DNA of 64,000 nucleotides, taken from Agromyces flavus. GTDB taxonomy: Bacteria > Actinomycetota > Actinomycetes > Actinomycetales > Microbacteriaceae. The DNA lies in assembly GCF_900104685.1 (NCBI RefSeq), contig NZ_LT629755.1, positions 434,001-498,000 on the forward strand. The letters are read 5' to 3'. Positions within the stretch are counted from its first letter, which is position 1. Every line of letters starts with the position of its first letter. Below, one piece after another: positions 48,370-58,534 of this stretch. Below the pieces are notes generated by a model. That model saw only the letters and a list, made by a program, of their open reading frames with translations. It made no database searches and was not told where the DNA came from. The position numbers and the translations under genes were made by a program.

Positions 48370-49086
48370 TCAGATCAGGCCGCGGAGGAACTCCTCGGGC
48401 GAGGTGCCGGCCGCGCGGGCGCGCTCGACGAGCCGAGTGTGCTCCTCGGTCGTGAGTTCGAGGGCGAGCGTGGTCCAGTCGGCCGTCGGGTCGTCGAAGT
48501 CGAAGAGCGCCGCGTCGCCGAGGTCGAGAGCGGCCGCGTCGGCGTCGTGAGGGGAGACCTGGTCGACCTCGGCGTCGACGTCGGCCGGCGCCGGTGAGAC
48601 GAGTGCGTCGACCGCGGGCTCGCACGCGCCGCTCCACCCGGGCCCGGCCGGGATGTCGCCGCCCCGCTGGTATGCGGTCGCCACCGCGCGCGCCCGCTCG
48701 TCGGCCGCCTCGTTCATGGGATGCCCCGCATGGCCGCGCACCCACTCGAAGCGGTAGCGGCGACCGCGAAGCGCCTCGTCGAGCGACTGCATGAGCTCGA
48801 GGTTGAGCACGGGGGAGCCGTCGGCCTTGCGCCAGCCCTTGCGCTTCCAGTTCGGCATCCACTTCGTGAGGGCGTTGATGACGTACTGGCTGTCGCACTG
48901 GACGAGCAGTTCCTCGTCGAGGTGCGCCGTGGCGCGGAACAGCTCGAGCACGGCCGTGAGCTCGCCCTGGTTGTTGGTGCCGCGCGGCCAGCCGCCCGCA
49001 GCCCAGCAGGCGTCGTCGACGTACCAGGCCCAGCCGGCGGGCCCAGGATTGCCGAGCGCGGAACCGTCTGCGGCGGCGATGATCAT
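48370..49086 (-). CDS. rnhA: RNase HI with C-terminal extension
   Basis: A 238-residue protein. Residues 1-about 140 are RNase HI: IIAAADGSALGNPGPAGWAW (first catalytic Asp), NNQGELTAVLELF (Glu), LLVQCDSQYVINAL (Asp) and WVRGHAGHPMNEAADERARA (His and last Asp). It cuts RNA in RNA:DNA hybrids. The remaining about 95 residues are an acidic linker and a small helical module TTEEHTRLVERARAAGTSPE, resembling a short DNA-binding/adaptor region of unknown role. ATG 49086 follows GAAGGA. It lies convergent to pth and divergent from mfd. Confidence 0.92.
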   Translation of the reverse strand: MIIAAADGSALGNPGPAGWAWYVDDACWAAGGWPRGTNNQGELTAVLELFRATAHLDEELLVQCDSQYVINALTKWMPNWKRKGWRKADGSPVLNLELMQSLDEALRGRRYRFEWVRGHAGHPMNEAADERARAVATAYQRGGDIPAGPGWSGACEPAVDALVSPAPADVDAEVDQVSPHDADAAALDLGDAALFDFDDPTADWTTLALELTTEEHTRLVERARAAGTSPEEFLRGLI

Positions 49087-49177
49087 GCGGGTCCTTCCGT
49101 TCGGGGCGGGCGGCGACCATGCTATCGGCGGCGACCCTCCTCGGCGGCGTGTCAGGGGCCGCGCGTAGACTGCTCCG

Positions 49178-52100
49178 GTGATCCTGCAGGGCTTGAACAC
49201 GGCGCTTTCGCGCGCCTCCACGATCGACCGAGCCCTCGCCGAGGCCGAGCGCAACGCCGACTTCTCGGCCCCCGCGGGGCTCGATGCGCCGCTCATCGCC
49301 GCCCTGCTCGAGCGCCGCGCCGCCGCGGGCCACCCGCCCGCCCTCTTCGTCGTGACGGCGACCAGCCGCGAGGGCGAGGCCCTGCGCGCGTCGCTCGAGC
49401 CGTACCTCGACGGCGCCGAGCTCCTCGAGTTCCCCGCGTGGGAGACGCTGCCGCACGAGCGGCTGAGCCCCAGCGCCGAGACGGTGGGCCGACGCCTGCA
49501 CGCCCTGCGGCGCCTGCGGGCGTGGGCGGGCGAGGGGGCGCGCCATCCGCTCGTCGTCGTCGCCTCGGTGCGGGCGGCCCTGCAGCCCGTCGCCGACAAC
49601 CTCGGCGACCTCGAGCCGATCGAGCTCGTCGCGGGCGGTCGCGGGTACGACCTGCCCGAGATCGCCGAGCGCCTCGTCGACCTCGCGTACGCGCGCGTCG
49701 ACATGGTGGCGCGCCGAGGCGAGTTCGCGATGCGCGGCGGAATCCTCGACGTCTTCCCGCCGACCGCCGACCATCCCGTGCGCGTCGACTTCTTCGGAGA
49801 CGAGGTCGAAGAGGTGCGGGCGTTCTCGGTGGCCGACCAGCGTTCGCTGCCCGACCGCGTCGAGCGCGTCGCCCTGGCGCCCAGTCGCGAGCTGCTGCTG
49901 ACCGAGCCCGTGCGGCAGCGAGCGCGCGAGATGGTGCACGAGTTCCCCAACCTCTCGGGCATGCTCGAGAAGATCGCCGAGGGCATCCCGGTCGAGGGCA
50001 TGGAGTCGCTCGCCCCGGCCCTGCTCGAGCGGCTCGTACCGGTCACCACCTACCTCCCGCCCGGGGCGGCCGTCGCCGTGGTCGCGCCCGAGCGCGTCGC
50101 GTCGCGCGCCGTCAACCTCGCCGAGACGAACCGCGAATTCCTCGCCGCGGCGTGGAACGCCGCCACCGCCGGCGCTGCCGCGCCCATCGACCTCGAGGCC
50201 GGCGACTTCCTGACGCTGCGCGAACTCCGCGCTTCCGCGCTGCTCACCGCACCCGGCGAGCCCGACCCGCAGCGCGCGTGGTGGACCTTCTCGAGCTTCG
50301 ACCAGGGCGACGCCGCCGAGGAGATCGGCGAGACCGCGGGCGACGCCGACGGCGCGTACGTCCGCATCGCGGCGTCGGCCGTGCCGAGCTTCCAGGGCAA
50401 CGTCGAGGGGGCCGTCGCGCACGTCGGCGAGCGCCTTCGCGACGGGTGGAGCCTCGTGGTCGCGGCCGCCGGACACGGGCTCGTCGAGCGCGCCCGCGAC
50501 GTGCTCGCCGAGCACGGGCTCGCGGGCCGCCTCGTCGACGCCGTGCCTGCCGAGCTCGAACCGGGCGTCGCCTACCTCGTCCAGGCGCAGGCCGCCGCCG
50601 GCTTCGAGGTGCCCGAGGCCAAGCTCGGGTTGCTCGCCGAGGCCGAGTTCTACGGCCGTTCGGCCGGCTACGACACCCGGCAGGTGAAGAAGCTCGCGAG
50701 CCGGCGGCGGAACGTCGTCGACCCGCTGCAGCTGAAGCCCGGCGACCACGTCGTGCATTCCACGCACGGCATCGGCCGCTTCGTCGAACTCGTGCAGCGC
50801 GAGGTGGCGACCGGTACGCGCCCGACCGGCCCGAGCCGCACGGCGGGCATCAAGCAGGCGCCGACCGCGGTCCGCGAGTACGTGGTGCTCGAGTACGCGC
50901 CGTCGAAGCGCGGCCAGGCGGGAGACCGGCTCTACGTGCCGATGGACCAACTCGACCTGCTGTCGCGCTACGTCGGCGGCGAGGCGCCGAGCCTGTCGAA
51001 GATGGGCGGAAGCGACTGGGCTCAGGCCAAGAGCCGAGCGCGCAAGGCGGTGCGCGACATCGCCGTCGAGCTCGTCAAGCTCTACTCGGCGCGCATGGCC
51101 GCGAAGGGCCATGCCTTCGGCCCCGACACCCCATGGCAGCACGAGCTCGAGGAGGCGTTCCCCTACGCCGAGACGCCCGACCAGCTGCAGACCATCGACG
51201 AGGTCAAGGCCGACATGCAGCGGCCCATCCCCATGGATCGCCTGCTCGCCGGCGACGTCGGATTCGGCAAGACCGAGGTGGCCGTGCGCGCGGCGTTCAA
51301 GGCCATCCAAGACGGCAAGCAGGTCGCGATGCTCGTCCCGACGACCCTGCTCGTCAAGCAGCACCTCGAGACCTTCTCCGAGCGATTCGCCGGATTCCCC
51401 GTGCACGTGCGCGCGCTCAGCCGGTTCCAAACCGACAAGGAGGTGCGCGAGACGGTGGCAGGCCTGGCCGACGGCACGGTCGACATGGTCATCGGCACGC
51501 ATCGCATCCTCACCGAGAAGGTGTCGTTCAAAGACCTCGGGCTCCTCATCGTCGACGAGGAGCAGCGATTCGGCGTCGAGCACAAGGACCAGCTGAAGAA
51601 GCTGAAGACCAACGTCGACATCCTCGCGATGAGCGCGACGCCGATCCCGCGCACCCTCGAGATGGCCGTCACCGGCATCCGCGAGATGTCGACGCTCGCG
51701 ACGCCGCCCGAGGACCGTCACCCGATCCTCACGTTCGTCGGACCGTACTCCGAGCAGCAGGTCGGCGCCGCCATCCGCCGCGAGATGCTCCGCGAGGGCC
51801 AGGTGTTCTTCGTGCACAACCGCGTCTCGTCGATCAACCGGGTCGCGGCGCAGCTCGCCGAGCTCGTGCCCGAGGCGCGCATCGCGGTCGCGCACGGCCA
51901 GCTCAACGAGCACGTGCTCGAGCAGATCGTGGTCGACTTCTGGGAGCGCAAGTTCGACGTGCTCGTCTCGACGACCATCATCGAGACCGGACTCGACATC
52001 TCGAACGCGAACACGATCATCATCGACCGCGCCGACAAGTACGGCCTCTCGCAGCTGCACCAGCTGCGCGGCCGCGTCGGCCGCGGCCGCGAGCGGGCGT

Positions 52101-52867
52101 ACGCGTACTTCCTCTACGACCCCGCCAAGCCGCTCAGCGAGACGGCGCACGACCGGCTCGAGACGATCGCGGCCAACAACGAGCTCGGCAGCGGCATGCA
52201 GGTCGCCCTCAAGGACCTCGAGATCCGCGGTGCGGGCAACCTGCTCGGGGCCGAGCAGGCCGGCCACATCGCCGGCGTCGGGTTCGACCTGTACCTGCGG
52301 ATGATCGGCGAGGCCGTCAACGCGTTCCGAGGCGAGGTCGCCGAGGGCCAGACCGAGCTCCGGCTCGAGCTGCCCGTCGACGCGCACATCCCCGAGGAGT
52401 ACGTCGACTCCGAGCGCCTCCGGCTCGAGGCGTACCAGAAGCTGTCGGCCGCGAGCGGCCCAGCGGCGAAGGACGGCCAGATCGACCTCGTCGTCGAGGA
52501 GCTCGTCGACCGTTACGGCGAGCCTCCCGAAGCCGTCGAGCACCTCGTCGCGATCTCGCGCCTGCGTCGGAGGGCGCAGCTCGCCGGGCTCTCCGACGTC
52601 ATCGCGACCGGGTCGAAGCTGCGCATCGCCCCCGCCAGGCTGCCCGACTCCCGTCGTGTGCGGCTCGAGCGCATGTATCCGGGCGCAAAGCTGTTCCCGC
52701 AGAACGACGTCATCCTCGTGCCGTTCCCCACGCCCGGCGGCGAGGCGCCCGGCGACGCCGACCTCATCGAATGGGTGTCGAACCTGATCGGCGTCATCTT
52801 CCCGGCCGAGCCGGCGGCCGCCGAAGGCGCCGGAGCGGGAGCGGGCGCGGCGGCCACCGCGGGATGA
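49178..52867 (+). CDS. mfd: Transcription-repair coupling factor Mfd
   Basis: A 1229-residue protein of normal Mfd length. N-terminal UvrB-homology modules (EFPAWETLPHERLSPSAETV), the RNA polymerase-interacting domain around VHSTHGIGRFVELVQRE and YVVLEYAPSKRGQAGDRLYV, then the superfamily 2 translocase: Walker A LAGDVGFGKTEVAVRAAFKA (about 690-709), DEEQRFGVEHKDQLK, MSATPIPRTLEMAVTGIREM, IIETGLDISNANTIIIDRAD and QLRGRVGRGRERAYAYFLYD; a C-terminal D7 domain follows. It removes stalled RNA polymerase and recruits UvrA. TAGACT at 49166-49171 is 6 nt before GTG 49178: leaderless. Confidence 0.97.
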   Translation: MILQGLNTALSRASTIDRALAEAERNADFSAPAGLDAPLIAALLERRAAAGHPPALFVVTATSREGEALRASLEPYLDGAELLEFPAWETLPHERLSPSAETVGRRLHALRRLRAWAGEGARHPLVVVASVRAALQPVADNLGDLEPIELVAGGRGYDLPEIAERLVDLAYARVDMVARRGEFAMRGGILDVFPPTADHPVRVDFFGDEVEEVRAFSVADQRSLPDRVERVALAPSRELLLTEPVRQRAREMVHEFPNLSGMLEKIAEGIPVEGMESLAPALLERLVPVTTYLPPGAAVAVVAPERVASRAVNLAETNREFLAAAWNAATAGAAAPIDLEAGDFLTLRELRASALLTAPGEPDPQRAWWTFSSFDQGDAAEEIGETAGDADGAYVRIAASAVPSFQGNVEGAVAHVGERLRDGWSLVVAAAGHGLVERARDVLAEHGLAGRLVDAVPAELEPGVAYLVQAQAAAGFEVPEAKLGLLAEAEFYGRSAGYDTRQVKKLASRRRNVVDPLQLKPGDHVVHSTHGIGRFVELVQREVATGTRPTGPSRTAGIKQAPTAVREYVVLEYAPSKRGQAGDRLYVPMDQLDLLSRYVGGEAPSLSKMGGSDWAQAKSRARKAVRDIAVELVKLYSARMAAKGHAFGPDTPWQHELEEAFPYAETPDQLQTIDEVKADMQRPIPMDRLLAGDVGFGKTEVAVRAAFKAIQDGKQVAMLVPTTLLVKQHLETFSERFAGFPVHVRALSRFQTDKEVRETVAGLADGTVDMVIGTHRILTEKVSFKDLGLLIVDEEQRFGVEHKDQLKKLKTNVDILAMSATPIPRTLEMAVTGIREMSTLATPPEDRHPILTFVGPYSEQQVGAAIRREMLREGQVFFVHNRVSSINRVAAQLAELVPEARIAVAHGQLNEHVLEQIVVDFWERKFDVLVSTTIIETGLDISNANTIIIDRADKYGLSQLHQLRGRVGRGRERAYAYFLYDPAKPLSETAHDRLETIAANNELGSGMQVALKDLEIRGAGNLLGAEQAGHIAGVGFDLYLRMIGEAVNAFRGEVAEGQTELRLELPVDAHIPEEYVDSERLRLEAYQKLSAASGPAAKDGQIDLVVEELVDRYGEPPEAVEHLVAISRLRRRAQLAGLSDVIATGSKLRIAPARLPDSRRVRLERMYPGAKLFPQNDVILVPFPTPGGEAPGDADLIEWVSNLIGVIFPAEPAAAEGAGAGAGAAATAG

Positions 52868-52911
52868 GCCGCCGCGGCGACGGTCCGACTCGTCGCCCTC
52901 GGCGACCCAGG

Positions 52912-54138
52912 TCAGTGCGAGAACGGTCCGCCCTGCCCGGCGTGCTCCCCCAGGCGACGGTAGTGCCTCGACCGTGCGGTCACGACGACGGCCGACAGCA
53001 GGATGGCGACGGCTGACCCCAGCAGGACCGCGAGGGTTCCCTCGTCCCGCACCCCCGGATCGGCGGGGAAGGCGAGCTCGTTCATGAGGAGCGAGACGGT
53101 GAAGCCGATCCCGCCGAGTGCCCCGACGACCCCCAGGTCGGCGAAGGTCAGGTGCGTTCCCGCCCGGCGTCGCGTCACGAAAACACCCAGCAGTCCGGCG
53201 AGGACGATCCCCACCAGCTTCCCGACGGGAAGGCCGACCAGGATGCCCCAGAACGCCGCATTCAGCTCGGCCGGCGACACCTGGGGTACCACGACCATGG
53301 CCGCCGAGAACGCGAAGAGCGGCAGGATGACGCCGTTCGACCAGGGCTCGAGCGCGTGCGCCGCGCGGCCGGCCGGACGCCGCGACATGGCCAGGCCGAG
53401 CGCCACCCCCGCGATGGTCGCGTGCACGCCCGAGCGGTAGACGAAGTACCACGCGAGCACGGCGAGGACGATCAGCACGAGGACGATCGGCCACTGCGCT
53501 CGCCGCGAGAGGATCCACGCCGAGCGCGGCCTCATGATTCGGCTGACGGCACCGAACAGGGCGATGGTCACGATCGCCAGCCCGAGGTACGACGGCTCGG
53601 CGTTGTCGGTGAAGAAGAACGCGATGATGAGGATCGCGATGAGGTCGTCGAGCACCGCGAGCGCGAGCAGGAACACCCGGATGCGGGTCGGGATCCACCG
53701 GCCGAACACCGCGAGCACGCCGAGCGCGAACGCGATGTCGGTCGCGGTCGGGATGGGCCATCCGTCGACCGTGTCGCCGCCCACCGTGAAGGCCACGTAG
53801 ATCGCCCCGGGCACGACGACGCCACCGACCGCCGCGATCGCCGGGAGCAGCGCCTTCGACAGGGAGTTGAGCTCGCCGATGACGAGTTCGCGCTTGAGCT
53901 CGACCGCCACGATGAAGAAGAAGATCGCCAGCAGGCCGTCGGTGATCCAGTGCCCGGCCGACAGGTCCACGCGCGCCCACGGGATCTCGAGGTGCGCATC
54001 CTTCACGCCGATGACGGACTCGCCGAACGGCAGGTTCGCGATCACGAGGCCGAGCACGGCGGCGATCAGCAGCAGCACGGCGGCCAGACGCTCGGAGCGG
54101 AGGATTCTCATGGGGCTCCCGTCCCTGTGGATGCTCAT
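52912..54138 (-). CDS. nhaA: Na+/H+ antiporter NhaA
   Basis: A 408-residue protein with about 12 membrane segments and NhaA landmarks: [38 protein letters not shown] (with the Asp of the TATDIAF loop) and [19 protein letters not shown] with the paired Asp residues that bind Na+ and H+; a conserved Lys-like position lies later. Electrogenic exchange of 2 H+ for 1 Na+ gives salt and alkali tolerance. ATG 54138 overlaps the nhaB stop by 4 nt; ATG 54111 is an alternative. It is the second gene of an nhaB-nhaA operon. Confidence 0.95.
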   Translation of the reverse strand: MSIHRDGSPMRILRSERLAAVLLLIAAVLGLVIANLPFGESVIGVKDAHLEIPWARVDLSAGHWITDGLLAIFFFIVAVELKRELVIGELNSLSKALLPAIAAVGGVVVPGAIYVAFTVGGDTVDGWPIPTATDIAFALGVLAVFGRWIPTRIRVFLLALAVLDDLIAILIIAFFFTDNAEPSYLGLAIVTIALFGAVSRIMRPRSAWILSRRAQWPIVLVLIVLAVLAWYFVYRSGVHATIAGVALGLAMSRRPAGRAAHALEPWSNGVILPLFAFSAAMVVVPQVSPAELNAAFWGILVGLPVGKLVGIVLAGLLGVFVTRRRAGTHLTFADLGVVGALGGIGFTVSLLMNELAFPADPGVRDEGTLAVLLGSAVAILLSAVVVTARSRHYRRLGEHAGQGGPFSH

Positions 54139-55652
54139 GCCAGGAAGATGATGGCGAGCAGCGCTGTCGTGGTGAGCGTGATCGTGTACGGCAGCGCCAT
54201 CCAGAGCATGCGCACGTAGCCGAGGCGGATGAGCGGCGCGAGCGCCGACGTGAGCAGGAACAGGAACGCCGCCTGACCGTTCGGCGTGGCGACGCTCGGC
54301 ACGTTCGTGCCCGCGTTGACCGTGATCGCGAGCGCCTCGTACTGCTCACGCGTGATCGCGCCTGCGTCGAAGGCGTTCGCGATCTCGGTGATGTAGATCG
54401 TCGCCACGAACACGTTGTCGCTGATCGCCGAGAGGGCACCCGTGACGAGGAACAGCACGGTCAACTGCCGCTGTCCGTCCTGGGCGAGCACCGCGTCGAT
54501 GATCGGGGCGAACAGGCCTTGCGTGTTGATCATCGCGACGACGGCGAAGAACGTGACGAGCAGGGCCGCGAACGGCATCGAGTCCTGGAACGCGCGCCCG
54601 AGTGCATGCTCGTCGATGACGCCGTTGAGGGCGGTCGCCATGATGATGACCAGGAGTCCGACCAGCCCGACTTCGGCGAGGTGGAAGGCGAGCGCCAGCA
54701 CCAGCACCACGGCCGTGAGCGCCTGGACCATCAGCCGGGCGCGACGCCGGGGATCCTGGCGCGCCGACTCCCGGCGTTCCCAGCGCTCCATCACCTCGCG
54801 AACGGATTCCGGAAGCTGCGCGCCGTATCCGAACCAGCCGGTCTTCTCGAGCACGACCGTCGTGAGCAGGCCGACGACCAGTACCGGGATCGAGACGGGG
54901 AGCATCCGGACGAAGAACTCGGTGAATCCCCATCCGACCGCCTCGCCGATGAGGAGGTTCTGCGGCTCGCCCACCAGGGTGGCGAGCCCGCCCAGCGCCG
55001 TGCCGACGGCAGCGTGCATCATCAGGTTGCGGAGGAAATCGCGGAAACGGTCGAGGTCGCCGCGGAGGGGGTCGTTGACGAGCTCGTCGTCATCGTGATC
55101 GTGTTCGTCGTCGAATCCCCGGTCGGAGGCGAAGCGGTGGTAGACCGAGTACAGGCCCGTGCCGACGGCGATGACGACCGCGATGACGGTGAGCGCGTCG
55201 AGGAAGGCCGAGAGCAGCGCAGCGACGCCCGTGAAGGCGAGCGAGAGCAGGAGCTTCGAGCGCACCGCGACCAGCAGCTTGGTGAACACCAGCAGCAGGA
55301 GTTCGCGGATGAAGTAGATGCCCGTGACCATGAACATCACCAGGAGGATCACGGAGAAGTTCTCGGTGGTCTCGTGGTAGACGCTCTCGGCGCTCGTCAT
55401 CCCGATGACGACGGCTTCGATGGCGAGCAGTCCGCCGGGCTGCAGCGGATAGCACTTCAGCGCCATGACCAGCGTGAAGATGAACTCGGCCACGAAGAGC
55501 CACCCGGTCACGAACGGACCGAGGACGAGCAACGCGACCGGGTTCAGCACGAGGAAGGCGACGATCGTCAGCTTGTACCAGCGCGGTGCCGCGCTCAGGA
55601 AGTTCCTGCCCAGTGCCGCCGGGAAGACGCGCAGGGACGTGCGGCCGTCCAT
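54135..55652 (-). CDS. nhaB: Na+/H+ antiporter NhaB
   Basis: A 505-residue polytopic protein matching NhaB (TC 2.A.34) nearly end to end: [114 protein letters not shown], and [20 protein letters not shown]. NhaB is best known from gamma-proteobacteria (Escherichia, Vibrio, Pseudomonas), so its presence in this actinobacterium is unusual and suggests transfer, although codon use is now like the host. The start is ATG 55652 after AGGGGGG. It is divergent from mazG and overlaps nhaA. Confidence 0.95.
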   Translation of the reverse strand: MDGRTSLRVFPAALGRNFLSAAPRWYKLTIVAFLVLNPVALLVLGPFVTGWLFVAEFIFTLVMALKCYPLQPGGLLAIEAVVIGMTSAESVYHETTENFSVILLVMFMVTGIYFIRELLLLVFTKLLVAVRSKLLLSLAFTGVAALLSAFLDALTVIAVVIAVGTGLYSVYHRFASDRGFDDEHDHDDDELVNDPLRGDLDRFRDFLRNLMMHAAVGTALGGLATLVGEPQNLLIGEAVGWGFTEFFVRMLPVSIPVLVVGLLTTVVLEKTGWFGYGAQLPESVREVMERWERRESARQDPRRRARLMVQALTAVVLVLALAFHLAEVGLVGLLVIIMATALNGVIDEHALGRAFQDSMPFAALLVTFFAVVAMINTQGLFAPIIDAVLAQDGQRQLTVLFLVTGALSAISDNVFVATIYITEIANAFDAGAITREQYEALAITVNAGTNVPSVATPNGQAAFLFLLTSALAPLIRLGYVRMLWMALPYTITLTTTALLAIIFLA

Positions 55653-55771
55653 AGCCCCCCTGTCTGGCGGCGGGCGCCGCCGGGTCGCGATCTCTTCGAC
55701 GGTTGCGACGCGCTCGCACCGGCCGACCAGACTTCCCGGCTCTCCTGCCCCCACCCTATCGGGGCCACCGG

Positions 55772-55777
55772 TTAGGC
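55772..55777 (+). promoter_or_regulatory. -10 element for mazG
   Basis: TAGGCT near 55772-55777 is a TANNNT -10 hexamer about 42 nt upstream of the mazG start, giving a short leader with GGTGGAG before the ATG. Confidence 0.45.
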
Positions 55778-55818
55778 TCGCATCGAGGACGCGCGAGCGC
55801 CCCCGAAGGGCGGTGGAG

Positions 55819-56559
55819 ATGACGCGGACAACCGGCGGACGCCCGATCGACGAGCGGGTCGATGCGCTCGAGGCGGCGAGGGCGGCAGCGACGGATGGCG
55901 CAGCGCATGGGACCGCGGCAACCGGCGACGGCCTGCTCGAGCTCGTCGCCATGGTCGGCCGCCTCCGTGGTCCGGGCGGATGCCCGTGGGATGCCGACCA
56001 GACGCACGAATCGCTCGTGCAGTACCTCGTCGAGGAGTGCTGGGAACTCATCGACGCGATCGAGTCGGGCAGCCGCGAGGAGATGATCGAGGAACTCGGT
56101 GACGTGCTCTACCAGGTCCTCTTCCACGCCGACCTCGCGGCGCACACCCCCGGCGAGGACTACGACATCGACGACGTGGCCCGGCACATGACCGCGAAGA
56201 TGGTGGCGCGCCATCCGCACGTCTTCGGCGACCGCGAGGCAGAGACGGCCGCCGACGTGGTCGCGTTCTGGGACGACCTCAAGGCTTCGGAGAAGCCGCA
56301 CCGCACGAGCGTGCTCGACGGGGTGCCGCAGGGCATGCCTGCCCTCGCGCTCGCGCAGAAGCTGCTGGGTAAGGCCGAGAAGGTCGGCGTGACCCGCGAG
56401 GCGACGGATGCCGCGTCCGCGCCGACCACGGAGGCCGAACTCGGCGACACGCTCATCGCGCTGGTCGCCTCGGCCCGTGCTCAGGGGCTCGACGCCGAGC
56501 GCGCGCTGCGGGGCGCCATCCGCTCGCTGCAGGAGGACGTTCGCGACGCGGAGGCCTGA
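55819..56559 (+). CDS. mazG: MazG nucleotide pyrophosphohydrolase
   Basis: A 246-residue all-alpha NTP pyrophosphohydrolase: [40 protein letters not shown] (EExxE metal site begins), [20 protein letters not shown] (ExxD half), and HPHVFGD. It hydrolyses nucleoside triphosphates to monophosphates and pyrophosphate, cleaning non-canonical NTPs or adjusting ppGpp. It is a single-domain-sized actinobacterial version; the tandem second MazG domain of E. coli is absent or degenerate. Position next to hisS/eno region and mfd is common in actinobacteria. Confidence 0.94.
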   Translation: MTRTTGGRPIDERVDALEAARAAATDGAAHGTAATGDGLLELVAMVGRLRGPGGCPWDADQTHESLVQYLVEECWELIDAIESGSREEMIEELGDVLYQVLFHADLAAHTPGEDYDIDDVARHMTAKMVARHPHVFGDREAETAADVVAFWDDLKASEKPHRTSVLDGVPQGMPALALAQKLLGKAEKVGVTREATDAASAPTTEAELGDTLIALVASARAQGLDAERALRGAIRSLQEDVRDAEA

Positions 56560-56614
56560 GGTCGCGGGTCGCAAGGCCCCCGATCGCACCGCGGGCACGG
56601 CGTAGCCTGCGGGC

Positions 56615-57055
56615 ATGGCCATCGAATCCAACGCACTGCACGAGTTCTTCGGCCGATACGGCGCCGCGCTCGAGAACTTCGATGCGCGAACGTCGGCGGC
56701 ACTCTGGGGCGCGCCGCGCGCGATGCTGTCCGACGCGTTCGCCGGCGCGCTCGGAAGCGACGACGAGGTGGAGGCCGCCCTCGAGCAGTCGTACCCGCTC
56801 TACCGGCAGCTCGGGCTGGCCGGCGTCGAGTTCGACGTGCTCGAGGAGGTGCCGATCACCGAGCACATCACGCGCGCACGCATTCGATGGCACTTCCTCG
56901 ATGCCGACGGCGAGCGCATGAGCCGCAGCGACTACGAGTACTACGTGCAGCGCGGCGACGACGGCGAGCTGACCGTGCGGTTCGCGCTCGGCATCGACGA
57001 CGCCGAGCAGCTCGCGGCGCTCATGCACCGCAAGGGCCTCGACGTCCCGAGCTGA
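56615..57055 (+). CDS. NTF2/SnoaL-like small protein
   Basis: A 146-residue protein with the general pattern of NTF2-like cone-fold proteins: helical start ALHEFFGRYGAALENFDART, a middle YPLYRQLGLAGVEFDVLEEV and strands ARIRWHFLDADGERMSRSDY followed by EYYVQRGDDGELTVRFALG. No catalytic residue can be assigned. TAGCCT at 56603-56608 is 6 nt before the ATG, implying leaderless translation and supporting a real gene. It lies between mazG and hisS on the same strand. Confidence 0.78.
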   Translation: MAIESNALHEFFGRYGAALENFDARTSAALWGAPRAMLSDAFAGALGSDDEVEAALEQSYPLYRQLGLAGVEFDVLEEVPITEHITRARIRWHFLDADGERMSRSDYEYYVQRGDDGELTVRFALGIDDAEQLAALMHRKGLDVPS

Positions 57056-57113
57056 CCGGGCGCGGTCGCGCCCGGTTCGGGACGCGCCATCCGCTGCTGG
57101 AAGAATGGGCGGC

Positions 57114-58397
57114 ATGGCCCAGACCGTGACGCCCCCGCGCGGCATGCGCGACTTCCTGCCCGCCGAGAAGGCCCGCCGCGAGCACGCGCTCTCGGTGATC
57201 CGCGGGGTGTACGCGACGCACGGCTTCGACGAGATCGAGACGCCGGTCATGGAGGACTCGTCGCGCCTGCACGCGGGGCTCGGCGGCGACAACGAGAAGC
57301 TCGCGTTCGCCGTCATGAAGCGCGGCATCACGCACGACGACCTGCGCGCCGCGGCGGAGTCCGGGGATGCGCTCGCGCTCGCCGACCTCGGGCTGCGCTA
57401 CGACCTCACGGTGCCGCTGGCCCGGTTCTACGCCACGCACCGGGCCGCGCTGCCGCCGGTGTTCCGAGCCATCCAGATCGGCCCGGTGTGGCGTGCCGAG
57501 CGCCCGCAGAAGGGGCGTTACCGGCAGTTCGTGCAGTGCGACATCGACATCATCGGCGAGGCGGGTCCGCTCGCCGAGCTCGAGCTGCTCACCGCGACGG
57601 TCGCGGCGCTCGACGCCCTCGGGCTCGCCGGGTGCCGCATCCGGCTGAACGACCGGCGCATCCTGTCGGGCATCCTCGCGTCGTGGGGCGTCGCCGACGA
57701 GCTGCGCGAGCGCGCGCTCATCACGATCGACAAGCTCGACAAGATCGGCCCCGACGGCGTGGCCGCCGAGCTCGCGACCCTCGGCGTCGAGAAGGCGGAT
57801 GTCGCGGACGAGCTCCGCCAGCTCGCGACCGCCGACTGGTCGCTCGCCGACCGCCAGCCGTCGCAGACCGGGCACGGTGTTCCCGCGCCCGCGTGGCTCG
57901 ACGTCGACGCCTACCGCGACCTCATCGCGCTGCGCGACGCGGTGCCCGGCACGGGCATCGACTTCGACCCGACCCTCGTGCGCGGCATGGGCTACTACAC
58001 GGGCACGATCTTCGAGATCGCGCACCCCGACTTCGGCTACTCGCTCGGCGGCGGCGGCCGCTACGACCACATGATCGGGCGGTTCCTCGGCCAGGAGGTC
58101 CCCGCGTGCGGGTTCTCCATCGGATTCGAGCGCATCGTCGACCTGCTCGCCGTGCGCGACGAGGGCCGCCCGCGCTCGGTCGTGCTCGTGTACGACGCCG
58201 AGGTCGAGCCCGCCGAGCTGCTCGGGCTCAAGCACGAGCTGGTGGCATCCGGCATGCGCGTGCGCTTCGAGCGACGCGCCAAGAACCTGCGCGGGCTGCT
58301 CGACCGCGTGAGCGCCGACGGCTTCGACGCGTGGGCCTCCGTGACGTCCGACACGACGGATGCCGCGTCGCTCGAGTTCCGCGACCTCGGCGCGTAG
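57114..58397 (+). CDS. hisS: Histidyl-tRNA synthetase
   Basis: A 427-residue class II synthetase: TPPRGMRDFLPAEKARREHA, LRYDLTVPLARFYATH (motif 2 region with RAIQIGPVWRAERPQKGRYR), RGMGYYTGTIFEI (His-specific), GGGGRYDHMIG and motif 3 GFSIGFERIVDLL, then the C-terminal anticodon-binding domain. ATG 57114 gives the conserved N-terminus MAQTVTPPRGM; the upstream ATG at 57105 falls in the AAGAAT -10-like box and is rejected. The 355 bp after the stop carry only palindromic repeats. Confidence 0.96.
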   Translation: MAQTVTPPRGMRDFLPAEKARREHALSVIRGVYATHGFDEIETPVMEDSSRLHAGLGGDNEKLAFAVMKRGITHDDLRAAAESGDALALADLGLRYDLTVPLARFYATHRAALPPVFRAIQIGPVWRAERPQKGRYRQFVQCDIDIIGEAGPLAELELLTATVAALDALGLAGCRIRLNDRRILSGILASWGVADELRERALITIDKLDKIGPDGVAAELATLGVEKADVADELRQLATADWSLADRQPSQTGHGVPAPAWLDVDAYRDLIALRDAVPGTGIDFDPTLVRGMGYYTGTIFEIAHPDFGYSLGGGGRYDHMIGRFLGQEVPACGFSIGFERIVDLLAVRDEGRPRSVVLVYDAEVEPAELLGLKHELVASGMRVRFERRAKNLRGLLDRVSADGFDAWASVTSDTTDAASLEFRDLGA

Positions 58398-58441
58398 CGC
58401 CCGCTCGCTCTTCCTCGGCCGCAGCCCCGCCCGCCCCTTGG

Positions 58442-58488
58442 CGAGAAGTCGCGGATGGCTGGTGCGGCGCGCCATCCGTGCCCTCTCG
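58442..58488. repeat. Palindromic repeat family 2, copy 1
   Basis: A 47-bp imperfect palindrome. CGGATGGC at 58452-58459 pairs with GCCATCCG at 58471-58478, and the outer CGAGA with TCTCG; total CGAGAAGTCGCGGATGGC against GCCATCCGTGCCCTCTCG. It lies 44 nt after the hisS stop. Confidence 0.85.
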
Positions 58489-58534
58489 ATCGGAGCCGCG
58501 CGACCCTGTACCCGGTCGCGCCGTCAGCCTTCAT

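Noticed and set aside
48017-54439. A 2140-codon reverse-strand open frame across pth, rnhA, mfd and nhaA
   Set aside because: It is antisense to mfd and other clear genes. In DNA this GC-rich, non-coding frames lack stops; its translation is low-complexity Arg/Glu/Gly/His without domains.
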